From NCBI GenBank assembly GCA_903892515.1, contig CAITIS010000056.1, positions 1 to 56,415 on the forward strand: 56,415 nucleotides of DNA. The letters run 5' to 3'. The position numbers were made by a program, and so were the translations under genes. This document shows, piece after piece, positions 33,806 to 41,608 of this stretch. Within the stretch, counting starts at the first letter, position 1. Each line of letters opens with the position of its first letter. Under the pieces are notes generated by a model. It had not been told where the DNA came from. It did no database searches and saw only the letters and a program-made list of their open reading frames with translations. Source of the stretch: an uncultured Planctomycetota bacterium. GTDB taxonomy: Bacteria; Planctomycetota; Phycisphaerae; SM23-33.

Positions 33806-34171
33806 ATGGGCGAGCAGAATCTAGTTGTGCATGAGATCCACGGCGTGACCGTGGTGGATTTTTCCGGGCTGACGATCCTGGACCAGAGCACCGTCGAAAG
33901 CATCAGCCAGCGGCTGGAAGAACTGGTCGAAGTCAAGGACCGGCGCAAGCTGCTGCTGGACTTCTCCGAGGTGAAGTTCCTGTCCAGTTCGCTGCTTGGA
34001 GCGCTGATCTCGCTGCAGATGAAGGTGACCGCCCGGAACGGCCGCGTGGTCATCACCAGCCTGCGCAGTGAACTGCAGAAGGTCTTTAAGCTCGCCAAGG
34101 TCGAGAAGCTCTTCGAGTTTTACGACGACGAGGAGCCCGGCCTCAACAGCTTTGGCGTCTACACGAGTTGA
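33806..34171 (+). CDS. STAS-domain anti-sigma factor antagonist
   Basis: 121-residue single STAS domain, as in SpoIIAA/RsbV. VVDFSGLTILD opens the fold and LLDFSEVKFLSSSLLGALISL carries the Ser cluster (around residue 60) that partner-switching kinases phosphorylate. It would bind an anti-sigma kinase and free a sigma factor, but no kinase or phosphatase is nearby. GGAG precedes the ATG. It sits 16 bases before the next gene, so the two are probably co-transcribed. Confidence 0.92.
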   Translation: MGEQNLVVHEIHGVTVVDFSGLTILDQSTVESISQRLEELVEVKDRRKLLLDFSEVKFLSSSLLGALISLQMKVTARNGRVVITSLRSELQKVFKLAKVEKLFEFYDDEEPGLNSFGVYTS

Positions 34172-34187
34172 GAAAAGGCAGGGCGAT

Positions 34188-35474
34188 ATGGCCGGAGTCT
34201 ACGAGACGATCCGCCAACACGTCTTTTCGCTGGAGATCATCGACACCCACGAGCATCTGCCCGCGCGCGAGCAGGACCGCGACGCTTCCGGCGACGTGCT
34301 GAGCGAGTACATGCAGCACTATTTCGCCGCCGACATGGTCTCGGCCGGGCTTGACCCCGCCAGAGTGCCGATGCTTTCGGACGCCCGCATCCCGCTGGAT
34401 AAACGCTGGCAGATGATCGCGCCATTCTGGGAAGCGGCCTGCAATACCGGCTATGGCCGGGCACTGGCCATCAGCGTGGCCGAACTGTACGGCATCACGC
34501 GTATCGATGCCACGACGATCGGCCAGTTGAACGCCGCGTTCCTCCAGGCCCGCGACAAGGGCGGCGTGTACCAGCGCGTGCTCAAGGATCTGTGCAAGAT
34601 CCGGGTGAGCCTGCTCGATAGCATCCTGCCCAACCAGGCCCAGCCTGATCGGCGCTTCTTCGTCCCGGTGCTGCGCGTGGATGGCCTGATCGCTATCCAC
34701 GGCGTCGCGGAGTTGGAGGGCTTGGCAGGCCGCTGTGGGGTCGGCAAGATTCACAGCCTCTCTGACTTGGAGGACGCCGCAGAGCGACTGATCGACAGTT
34801 CAGTGGCCAGCGGCATCGCAGCTCTGAAGAGTGCCTGCGCGTACGAGCGGCACCTGCGCTTTGAAAAGGTCACGCGTGAGGCGGCCGAGGGGGAGTTCAA
34901 CGCCTTGTGGTCGCAGGCCGCGGCGGTGGGGGCAACGGGGGGCAACCTCCGCCTGGGCGATTACATGATGCACCACGTCTGCCGCCTGGCGGACCAGCGT
35001 GGCCTGGCGTTTCAGATTCACACCGGGCTGCAAGCCGGCAACGGCAACTACATCGAGAACGCCAACCCGGCCTTGCTGACCAACCTGTTTCTGGAGTACC
35101 GCGGCGTCCGCTTCGACTGCTTCCACATCGGCTATCCCTATCAGCAGGTGCTGGCCAACCTGGCCAAGAATTTCCCCAACGTCTTCATCGACTTCTGCTG
35201 GGCGCACATCATCTCGCCATCGGCCGCGGTGGCGGCGTTGGTGGAGTTCCTGGACGCCGTGCCGGCCAACAAGATCAGCGGCTTTGGCGGGGACTTCACA
35301 ACCATCGACGGCGTCTATGGTCATAACGTCATGGCCCGCGAGAACATAGCCCGGGCTCTGACCATCAAGGCCGAGCAGGGGGCATTGGACGTTGACCGGG
35401 CGTGCCGGATCGGTGAGATGCTCCTGTACGGCAATCCGCTGGCGATCTTCGATTTGGGGCGTTTCATCCGCTAG
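34188..35474 (+). CDS. Amidohydrolase-family protein (TIM-barrel, amidohydrolase 2-like)
   Basis: 428-residue predicted metal hydrolase. Likely metal ligands are DTHEHL (near residue 20), FQIHTGL (near 280), FHIGYPY (near 315) and GFGGDFTT (near 365), the order seen in amidohydrolase 2/uronate isomerase-like proteins; the exact substrate is unknown. The frame extends 40 codons upstream, but that portion is the end of the STAS gene in another frame. Here the ATG at 34188 is used, with AGGCAGGG upstream. No partner genes suggest a pathway. Confidence 0.85.
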   Translation: MAGVYETIRQHVFSLEIIDTHEHLPAREQDRDASGDVLSEYMQHYFAADMVSAGLDPARVPMLSDARIPLDKRWQMIAPFWEAACNTGYGRALAISVAELYGITRIDATTIGQLNAAFLQARDKGGVYQRVLKDLCKIRVSLLDSILPNQAQPDRRFFVPVLRVDGLIAIHGVAELEGLAGRCGVGKIHSLSDLEDAAERLIDSSVASGIAALKSACAYERHLRFEKVTREAAEGEFNALWSQAAAVGATGGNLRLGDYMMHHVCRLADQRGLAFQIHTGLQAGNGNYIENANPALLTNLFLEYRGVRFDCFHIGYPYQQVLANLAKNFPNVFIDFCWAHIISPSAAVAALVEFLDAVPANKISGFGGDFTTIDGVYGHNVMARENIARALTIKAEQGALDVDRACRIGEMLLYGNPLAIFDLGRFIR

Positions 35475-35572
35475 AGTGGATCTGCCGATGCTGGCCGTCG
35501 TGCCGGTGCTGGAATTCGCTTTTTGGCAATAGCCTGCCTGCCCAGACGTTTCGTAGTAAAAGGGCTTCTACT

Positions 35573-36211
35573 ATGGCCAAACGAAGTAAATCTGCGTTCA
35601 CGCTTATTGAGCTGCTGGTGGTGGTCGCCATCATCGCGCTGCTGGTGAGCATGCTGCTACCGACTCTGGGCCGCGCCAAGATGATCACGCGGCGCGTCTA
35701 CTGCAAGAACAACCTGCACGACGCGTATATCGGCATCCGCATGTATCTCAACGACAATGACGAGTACATGCCGCTGGCTCTTCAGATGGGGTCGGTTCCC
35801 GAGTTTCTGCCGGCTCCGCCGCCTCCGGCTGTGGCGCCGAACCCGCCTTTGCCCATGCCGTCGTTCCCTGACATGATGGCCAAGTACATCGCCAACCCGA
35901 AAAACCTCAGATGCCCCTCCGACACGCAGCTGAACTTCTACAAGACGGACGGCATGAGTTACTACTACGACTATTTTGACCGGGTCCGCGGGAGGAAGGT
36001 GGACGCCTTGTTCCTGGCCCAGGCGGCCAAACGTTCCGGCAGTGTCAGAATCATGGTTCTGCATGACAGCAGGCCGTTCCACAACCCAACCGGCACCCTC
36101 CCGTCGGTGAGTCTCGGCACGGACGAGTACGATGTCGCTGGGGCCCAGCAGGGCGGGGCGGGCTGGGCCAACTTCCTGTTTATTGACGGCCACGTCGGGG
36201 ATCTCGAGTAG
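35573..36211 (+). CDS. Type II/IV prepilin-like protein with FTLIELLVV N-terminus
   Basis: 212-residue pseudopilin-like protein. The prepilin peptidase site is SAFTLIELLVVVAIIALL (residues 8-25), followed by a hydrophobic helix and CKNNL near residue 44. The C-terminus has the DGH motif typical of planctomycete DUF1559-type and related prepilins (FLFIDGHVGDLE). A Pro-rich linker lies near residues 80-100. Such proteins are very numerous in planctomycetes and act in secretion or surface structures. A good AAAGGG site precedes the ATG. Confidence 0.92.
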   Translation: MAKRSKSAFTLIELLVVVAIIALLVSMLLPTLGRAKMITRRVYCKNNLHDAYIGIRMYLNDNDEYMPLALQMGSVPEFLPAPPPPAVAPNPPLPMPSFPDMMAKYIANPKNLRCPSDTQLNFYKTDGMSYYYDYFDRVRGRKVDALFLAQAAKRSGSVRIMVLHDSRPFHNPTGTLPSVSLGTDEYDVAGAQQGGAGWANFLFIDGHVGDLE

Positions 36212-36224
36212 AAGGCAGGCCAGC

Positions 36225-36875
36225 ATGAGCATCCAAAGACAGGGCAGTGCGAGTACGCGAAAGCAGGGCAGTGCTGTCAAAGGGCAGCAGGGTTTCGCCA
36301 GTACCAGAACGAAATGGATCGTGCTGCTGACGGCGGCGGCGTGTCTGGCCGGAGCCTTTGTCACTTACGCCGCCTGGCCGAAGCAGCCCAAGCGCCAGGC
36401 GAGCACCCAAGGCGTAGTGGATCCCGATGAGTTCGCTCGGCTTTCGCTCGCCCAGCAGCAAGAGTACTTCGATAACATGCGACAGGCGCGTGGCACGACC
36501 AGGCCCAGTTTCACCGACCAGGATCGCCGCGACATGCGGCAGAATATGCAGGTCTACTTTCAGCGGCGGATCGAGGAGTACTACAAGCTGCCGGCTGAAG
36601 ACCGCAACGCGTATCTGGACAAGATGATCGACGAGGGCGGGCGAGGCTTTGGCGGCGGCGGTGGTGGCGGCGGCGGCGGCCCGCCGGCCGGCGCGGCGCC
36701 CGGCGGTCCCGGCGGTGGGCGAGCGTTCAGCGCCGAACGCATGCGCAACCGGGTCGAAGGTTCCGATCCCAAGGCTCATGCTCAGCAAGTTGCCTTCAGG
36801 CGAGCGATACGTCAGCGAATGCAGGAGCGTGGCATCCAGCCGCCCGCTGGCCGGGGCGGAAACCGCGGCGGGTAA
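36225..36875 (+). CDS. Anchored protein with Gly-rich linker, unknown function
   Basis: 216-residue protein. Its N-terminal 30 residues are an imperfect repeat (RQGSAST, KQGSAVK, QQGFAST) encoded by repeated AGGGCAG-type DNA. A membrane helix follows (about 32-50), then a helical, Arg/Gln/Asp-rich region, a poly-Gly/Pro stretch (about 142-170) and a basic C-terminus. Its start is 14 bases after the prepilin stop, so it is probably co-transcribed with it. I do not recognise the family. Confidence 0.7.
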   Translation: MSIQRQGSASTRKQGSAVKGQQGFASTRTKWIVLLTAAACLAGAFVTYAAWPKQPKRQASTQGVVDPDEFARLSLAQQQEYFDNMRQARGTTRPSFTDQDRRDMRQNMQVYFQRRIEEYYKLPAEDRNAYLDKMIDEGGRGFGGGGGGGGGGPPAGAAPGGPGGGRAFSAERMRNRVEGSDPKAHAQQVAFRRAIRQRMQERGIQPPAGRGGNRGG

Positions 36876-36912
36876 GTGCGTTCTCGTCGCCAGCGGGCCT
36901 TGTTCTCGTAGG

Positions 36913-36932
36913 GCGTGCAACTGGTTGCACGC
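36913..36932. repeat. GCGTGCAACTGGTTGCACGC hairpin
   Basis: A perfect short palindrome in the converging gap between 36875 and 36947. It may act as a bidirectional terminator or belong to the same palindromic repeat class. Confidence 0.5.
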
Positions 36933-36946
36933 GGGCTCAAAGACGG

Positions 36947-37831
36947 CTACTTCACCACGTCAAAGTAGTGCTTGAAGAACCGCTCAGCGTCCACGTCGCG
37001 CGCGACGGTGTGCGGGCCGGCGGCTTGTTCGCGAAAGACCGTCCAGCCATTTGTCGGCTCATTCAGGCTGACCGCAATTTCGCCCTGTTTATACTGGCAG
37101 ATGTCGGGCTCGAAGATGCACGCCGCCGCCAGCGGGTCATGGAACGTGATGCCGCCCGGGGCCTTCTCATACCACACCTCGGCGAAATCACGCACCGGTT
37201 CGAGCACCTTGGCGGTGAAACGCCGGCGGCATTCGTCGGGGTTCATGACGCAGCGCGTTGTCACGTCCAGGCCAAAGCTTACATGCCTGGGCGGCCGGGC
37301 CTGGCGCCCCTGGCCGTACGTGATGGCCGTGGCGTGCGGGTCGAGAATGGCGTTCCACTCGCCGCCCATGAACGTGAAGAATCGCCCGCACATCAGCACC
37401 AGTTGCTTGAGCAGCGCGGGGATCTCCGGATCCAGCGCAAAGAGTAGCGCTGCGTTGGTCAGCGGGCCGATCGTCAGCAGGGTGATTTCGCCCGGGTGGC
37501 TGCGGATGGTGCGGCGCATGAACTCAACGGCCTCGTTGGCGGGAAAGTCTGTCCGACGTTTCCAGTTACCCAGGGCTCGGGCCTGCTGGGCCTGGCTCTG
37601 CCGCATGTCGATGAGCATGGCCTGGCTGCACCCGGCATGGATGGGTACGTCGCCCCGGCCAACGTTCTGGCAAATGGCCGAGGCCATCTCTGCCCGTTTG
37701 AGCGGCTCGCCGGTGACGGTGGTAATGCCCACCAGTTCGCACCGCTGCTGGCACAGCAGATACGCCAGTGCCACGGCGTCGTCAATGTCCGAGCCGATGT
37801 CCGTGTCCAGCAGCACCTTTTCCTTCTGCAT
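36947..37831 (-). CDS. Inosine-uridine nucleoside N-ribohydrolase family protein
   Basis: 294-residue nucleoside hydrolase. The calcium-binding N-terminal signature is DTDIGSDIDD (residues 9-18), followed by TTVTGE and LTIGPLTNAA (near residue 118); the second metal Asp is in ITFHDPLAA (near 234). It would cleave ribonucleosides to base plus ribose; specificity cannot be told. AGAAGGA precedes the ATG. It is on the same strand as ilvN but separated from it by a 200-base repeat array. Confidence 0.93.
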   Translation of the reverse strand: MQKEKVLLDTDIGSDIDDAVALAYLLCQQRCELVGITTVTGEPLKRAEMASAICQNVGRGDVPIHAGCSQAMLIDMRQSQAQQARALGNWKRRTDFPANEAVEFMRRTIRSHPGEITLLTIGPLTNAALLFALDPEIPALLKQLVLMCGRFFTFMGGEWNAILDPHATAITYGQGRQARPPRHVSFGLDVTTRCVMNPDECRRRFTAKVLEPVRDFAEVWYEKAPGGITFHDPLAAACIFEPDICQYKQGEIAVSLNEPTNGWTVFREQAAGPHTVARDVDAERFFKHYFDVVK

Positions 37832-37851
37832 GGCGAATCCTTCTAGAGAGA

Positions 37852-38044
37852 TGGGAATCCGGAAGCCGGAATCGGGAAGCCGGAATCCGGAATCTGGAAT
37901 CAGAAATCAGAGTCCACTTTCGCATTCCAGCTTCCGCAGCGTGAAGGTGGGCCTCGGAGAGTACTCCTCGACCCAGCCTACAGCCGGATTCCAGTTTCCC
38001 GGATTCTCGATTCCGGATTCCGGATTCCGGATTCCCGATTCCCG
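37852..38044. repeat. GGAATCCGGAAGCC simple repeat array
   Basis: Degenerate 7-8 base units of GGAATCC/GGAAGCC type run on both sides of a short unrelated stretch (about 37915-37985) that contains a GTGGGCCTCGGAGAG piece. The array reaches the ilvN stop codon. The related array at 48077-48180 has the same unit. Confidence 0.8.
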
Positions 38045-38554
38045 CTACTGTTCGTCGTCTTCCGTTCGGCCATCGGACTGCCGGCCACGCTGCATGGCGA
38101 TCACGCCGGTGCGGGCCAGTTCGCGGATGCCGTATGGCCGGAGCAGGTCGATCAGGGCCTCGAGCTTGTGTTCGGTGCCCGACAGCTCGATGGTGAGGCT
38201 CTGCTTGGCCACGTCGATCACCCGGCCACGGAACAGGCCCACCAGCTCGATGATCTCGGCCCGCTTTTCGGGCGTTGCGGCCACGCGCAGCATCATCAGG
38301 TCGCGCTCGACGTACTCGGTGTCCTGGAAATCGCGGACGCGGACCACGGTCACGAGCTTGTCCAACTGCTTGCGAACCTGCTCGATAGTGCGGTCGTCGC
38401 CGATGGCCACGATGGTCATCCGGCTGAAGCGCGGATCGTCCGTCCGGCCGACGACGAGCGAGTCGATGTTAAAGCCCCGCGCCGAAAACATGCCGGCCAC
38501 ATGGGCCAGGACGCCGGGAGTGTTCTGAACCAGTGCACTGATCACGTGTCTCAT
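38045..38554 (-). CDS. ilvN: Acetolactate synthase small (regulatory) subunit
   Basis: 169-residue IlvN/IlvH protein with an N-terminal ACT domain (HVISALVQNTPGVLAHVAGMF, then GFNIDSLVVG) and the C-terminal ALS_ss domain. It binds valine and activates or feedback-inhibits the catalytic subunit, in branched-chain amino acid synthesis. The frame runs 37 codons further upstream, but AAAGGAG supports the ATG at 38554. It lies 214 bases after ilvB; that gap carries palindromic repeats, so a joint transcript must cross them. Confidence 0.96.
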   Translation of the reverse strand: MRHVISALVQNTPGVLAHVAGMFSARGFNIDSLVVGRTDDPRFSRMTIVAIGDDRTIEQVRKQLDKLVTVVRVRDFQDTEYVERDLMMLRVAATPEKRAEIIELVGLFRGRVIDVAKQSLTIELSGTEHKLEALIDLLRPYGIRELARTGVIAMQRGRQSDGRTEDDEQ

Positions 38555-38619
38555 CTTGTTCTCCTTTGGCCGCGGCCGTGCCGTCCGCAGGATCGCTGCG
38601 GGGGCCCAAGCGGCGGCGG

Positions 38620-38760
38620 TTGGGTTGTAGCGGGCAGCTTGCCCGCGCCTTCGTCCCGCCCTCAACTGGCCGCTGCGGGCCGACCTCTCCCAGAGGGAGA
38701 GGAGTTGCGGGCGCTACGGCCTCGAGTCTCGGGCCTCAGGCCTCCGACCTCTGGCCTCAT
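38620..38760. repeat. Repeat cluster between ilvB and ilvN
   Basis: It contains GTAGCGGGCAGCTTGCCCGC (38627-38646), a CTCTCCCAGAGGGAGAG hairpin (38687-38705) and a CTCGGGCCTCAGGCCTCC stretch (38716-38750) like that at 33710-33770. The first two types also occur inside ispE. Confidence 0.7.
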
Positions 38761-38768
38761 TCCTATCG

Positions 38769-40475
38769 TTACGCCAATCGTCCCATATCCATTTCGTGCA
38801 GGCTCTTGCCGGCGGCGACCATGGGGAAGACGTTCTCTTCGGGCTCCACGTCGGCCACCAGCACGACCGGGCCTTCAGTGTTGATCATGGTGCGGATGCT
38901 GTCTTCCACGTCGGATGGCTCGCTGACGCGCAGGCCGGTGGCGCCCATCGCCCGGGCAATGCCCGCCAGGTCGGGGCAGGGGTGATGCACGCCGCTGTAA
39001 CGCTTGCCGTAGAACAGCTCCTGCCACTGCCGCACCATGCCCAGGTAATTGTTGTCCAGCACGACGATCTTGACGGGCTGGTTGTACCGCACAGCCGTCA
39101 TGATCTCGACCATCGTCATCGAGAAGCTGCCGTCGCCGTCGACGTCGATGACCAGCTTGCCGGGGTTGCCGAACTGTGCCCCGATGGCCGCCGGCACGCC
39201 GAAGCCCATCGTGCCCAGTCCGCCGGAGCTGATGAATTGCCTCGGCCGGCGCCAGCCGTAGAACTGCGCCGTCCACATCTGGTGCTGGCCCACGCCGGTG
39301 GCGATGATCGCGTCGTGGTTCGTCAGCTTGCCGATGGCCTCGATGACGGCCTGGGGCTTGACCTTGGCGTTGGGCACGTAGCGGAAGGGGTACTTCGCCT
39401 TCCACTGGGCGATCTGGGCGAGCCACTGGCTGCGGTCCTTCGACTCGATAAGCGGCAACATCTTTTCCAGGATGTCCTTGGCGTCGCCCACGACGGGGAT
39501 GTCGGCCCGGACGTTCTTGGAGATGCTCGTGGCGTCGATGTCGATGTGGACGATCTTGGCCTTGTGGGCGAAGGTGTCCACCTTGCCCGTCACGCGGTCG
39601 TCGAAGCGAGCGCCGACGGCGATGAGCAGGTCGCAATCCTGCACGGCGTAATTGGCGCTGGCCGATCCGTGCATGCCCAGCATCTGCAGGGCCAGCGGGT
39701 CCGACTCGTCGAACGTGCCCATGCTCATGAGCGTGGTCGTCACGGGAATGCGGGCCTTGTGGGCCAGGGCACGCAGCGCCTCGGTGGCGCCGGAAATAAT
39801 AACGCCGCCGCCGACGTACAGCACCGGCCGCTGGGCTTCATTGATGGCGTCAACGGCCATCTTGATCTGCCGCATGTGCACGGTCGTCTTGAGCCGATAC
39901 CCCGGCAGGTCATGTTCCAGCGAGGGCTCTTCGGTGAGCTTGGCCGTGGTGGCGTCCACGGCGATATCCACCACCACCGGTCCGGGCCGGCCCGTGCGGG
40001 CGATGTGGAAGGCTTCGCTCATGCACCGGCCGATGTCTTCGGCCTTCTTGACCAGCACGGCGTGCTTGGTCACTGGCCTGGTGATGCCGGTGGTGTCGAC
40101 TTCCTGGAAGGCGTCGTTGCCGATGAGCGTGCTGCGGACCTGGCCGGTAATGGCCACCAGCGGCACGCTGTCCATGTAGGCGTTGGCCAGGCCCGTGATG
40201 AGGTTGGTCGCGCCCGGGCCGGAGGTGGCCAGGCAGCAGCCGACCTTGCCGGTGGAGCGCGCCAGGCCGTCGGCCATGTGAATGGCGCCCTGCTCGTGGC
40301 GGGTCAGGATGAAGGGGACCGTCGACTTGTGCAGCGCGTCGAAGATCGGCAGCAACACGCCGCCGGGCACGCCGAAGAGGACTTCCACGCCTTCTTCGAC
40401 GAGCATCTCGTTGAACATCTGGGCGCCGGTCAGTCCGACGTAGCTCTTGCCGCTCTTGGAACTCTCATTGCTCAT
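38769..40475 (-). CDS. ilvB: Acetolactate synthase large (catalytic) subunit
   Basis: 568-residue ThDP-dependent enzyme for the first common step of valine, leucine and isoleucine synthesis. The catalytic Glu lies in EVLFGVPGG (residues about 31-39), the FAD-binding mid-domain follows, and the ThDP motif is GDGSFSMTM near residue 450 with the closing N at NNYLGM. Full length. The start has GAUGAGG about 9 bases upstream. A promoter, leader peptide and structured leader RNA precede it (40486-40724), which points to control by valine supply. Confidence 0.97.
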   Translation of the reverse strand: MSNESSKSGKSYVGLTGAQMFNEMLVEEGVEVLFGVPGGVLLPIFDALHKSTVPFILTRHEQGAIHMADGLARSTGKVGCCLATSGPGATNLITGLANAYMDSVPLVAITGQVRSTLIGNDAFQEVDTTGITRPVTKHAVLVKKAEDIGRCMSEAFHIARTGRPGPVVVDIAVDATTAKLTEEPSLEHDLPGYRLKTTVHMRQIKMAVDAINEAQRPVLYVGGGVIISGATEALRALAHKARIPVTTTLMSMGTFDESDPLALQMLGMHGSASANYAVQDCDLLIAVGARFDDRVTGKVDTFAHKAKIVHIDIDATSISKNVRADIPVVGDAKDILEKMLPLIESKDRSQWLAQIAQWKAKYPFRYVPNAKVKPQAVIEAIGKLTNHDAIIATGVGQHQMWTAQFYGWRRPRQFISSGGLGTMGFGVPAAIGAQFGNPGKLVIDVDGDGSFSMTMVEIMTAVRYNQPVKIVVLDNNYLGMVRQWQELFYGKRYSGVHHPCPDLAGIARAMGATGLRVSEPSDVEDSIRTMINTEGPVVLVADVEPEENVFPMVAAGKSLHEMDMGRLA

Positions 40476-40485
40476 GGATTGGCCT

Positions 40486-40590
40486 CATCTTTGCCAGCGT
40501 TGGCTGGAACACTGTAAATAGGAAAAGCTGTCTTTGCCAGGGATAAGGGTCGGGAGGGTGGCCGCGTTTGCCGGAAACAGGCAAAGCGAC
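40486..40590 (-). promoter_or_regulatory. ilvB leader RNA with alternative pairings (candidate attenuator)
   Basis: CUUUGCC (40585-40579) begins 5 bases after the leader-peptide stop. It can pair with GGCAAA (40572-40567), with GGCAAAG (40538-40532) or with GGCAAAG (40494-40488); the last directly abuts the ilvB Shine-Dalgarno GAUGAGG. A separate CCAGC-CAAC-GCUGG hairpin (40506-40493) competes with the third partner. No good U-tract terminator is seen, so control may act on translation rather than transcription. The pairing scheme is inference from sequence. Confidence 0.5.
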
Positions 40591-40683
40591 CTAGGCTACA
40601 GCTACCACTACCAGAACGAACGCAACCACGCCGGCCAGATTGGTCGGTGCCGCGAAGGACAGGTTGGCGGTGCGATTGCTCAT
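40591..40683 (-). CDS. ilvB leader peptide (valine-rich, 30 codons)
   Basis: Encodes 30 residues ending VVAFVLVVVAVA: seven of the last twelve codons are Val, including three GTA, which should be rare in this GC-rich genome, and one is Leu. It begins MSNRTANLS and stops 115 bases before ilvB. The ilvB leader of enterobacteria is likewise packed with Val codons. The ATG lies about 6 bases from the predicted transcription start (promoter 40696-40724) with no Shine-Dalgarno. The frame stays open further upstream, but that part precedes the promoter. Confidence 0.7.
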   Translation of the reverse strand: MSNRTANLSFAAPTNLAGVVAFVLVVVAVA

Positions 40684-40695
40684 GATGCTGGAGTT

Positions 40696-40724
40696 ATAGT
40701 AGCGGAGTCCCCAGCGGGTGTCAA
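40696..40724 (-). promoter_or_regulatory. Promoter of the ilvB leader and ilvBN
   Basis: Minus strand: TTGACA (40724-40719), 17-base spacer, TACTAT (40701-40696). This is a near-perfect sigma70-type promoter. The predicted transcription start is near 40689, about 6 bases before the leader-peptide ATG. Confidence 0.85.
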
Positions 40725-40783
40725 CAATGATGTGGCATGATTGTTTGACGGTGTCTGGCTGCGCCTTGTGGCAGGGCGGATTT

Positions 40784-40975
40784 GTCGTGTAACAGGCCCC
40801 CGCTTCAGCGGGGGTGCCAGAGAACCCATCGATATCCTTAGCCCGTTTCAACGGGCTTGAAGTCGTGCCTTGAGGCACCGCGGCTAAAGCCGGTCCAGGT
40901 AAGCCCGTTGAAACGGGCTATGGACTCAAGTGTGGGCCTTTCTACCCCCGCTGAAGCGGGGGCCTGTTACACGAC
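40784..40975. repeat. 192-base nested palindrome
   Basis: Outer arms GTCGTGTAACAGGCCCCCGC and GCGGGGGCCTGTTACACGAC are complementary. Inside each arm are smaller hairpins: CCCCCGCTTCAGCGGGGG, AGCCCGTTTCAACGGGCT and their mirror copies. The centre (about 40858-40905) is less symmetric. It resembles paired REP/BIME elements, head to head, in the gap between ilvB and the cytosine deaminase. Confidence 0.85.
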
Positions 40976-41108
40976 TGTACTCACGTCTGCGCCAGAACTG
41001 TACCAGGCCTGCGCCATGACTTGCCCCGGGCCCGCGACAAAGCTGGCCTTGCCAGAAACGAAGGTCGCTCACGTCTGGCGCCGCGGCGTCGCCCCAGCGA
41101 ACGGCGAA

Positions 41109-41543
41109 TCACAGTTCCCCGATGTCCTCATCCCAGAGCTTGGGGTTGACGCGGATGAATTCACACATCATCTCAACGCACTCTGGCAGGTCCAGGTCCA
41201 CCACTTCGATGCCGTTGGCGCGCATGTAGGCTGGCGCGCCGGCGAACGTTTGAGATTCGCCCACGACCACCTTGGGGATCTTGAACAGCACGGCCGCTCC
41301 GCTGCAAAGCGGGCAGGGCATGAGCGTGGAATACAGCACCGTGTCGCGATAGCTGCCGACACGCCCGGCATTGCGGAGGCAGTCGATCTCGGCATGGAGG
41401 ATCGGATCGCCCAACTGAACGCGGCGATTGTGGCCCCGGCCAATGATCGTTCCGCCTCGGACCAGCACGCTGCCGATGGGGATGCCGCCTTCAGAGAGCC
41501 CGACACGGGCCTCGTCGATCGCCGCCTGCATGTATGGGTCCAT
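41109..41543 (-). CDS. Cytosine deaminase of the fungal FCY1 type
   Basis: 144-residue zinc-dependent deaminase. The zinc site is HAE (LHAEIDCL, near residue 50) and PCPLC (near 76), as in the CDA superfamily. GGIPIGSVLV, GRGHNRRVQ, KVVVGE and the terminal DEDIGEL closely follow yeast cytosine deaminase rather than TadA. It would convert cytosine to uracil for salvage. AGGAAGGA supports the ATG at 41543; the frame runs 18 codons further upstream without a ribosome site. Confidence 0.88.
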   Translation of the reverse strand: MDPYMQAAIDEARVGLSEGGIPIGSVLVRGGTIIGRGHNRRVQLGDPILHAEIDCLRNAGRVGSYRDTVLYSTLMPCPLCSGAAVLFKIPKVVVGESQTFAGAPAYMRANGIEVVDLDLPECVEMMCEFIRVNPKLWDEDIGEL

Positions 41544-41608
41544 GTTGTCCTTCCTGTGTGGTGGCATGGAGGCTGGGTCGAGCGAAGCGAGGCCCACCTT
41601 TCGTTTCG

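Noticed and set aside
36972..38528. Plus-strand open frame of 518 codons
   Set aside because: It runs antisense through the nucleoside hydrolase, the GGAATCC array and ilvN, so it joins unrelated units; Ser/Arg-rich and non-protein-like.
38796..40517. Plus-strand open frame of 573 codons
   Set aside because: It is fully antisense to ilvB, whose motifs are unmistakable.
40591..40878. 95-codon version of the ilvB leader ORF
   Set aside because: The upstream part runs through the promoter and the nested palindrome; the 30-codon version begins just after the predicted transcription start.
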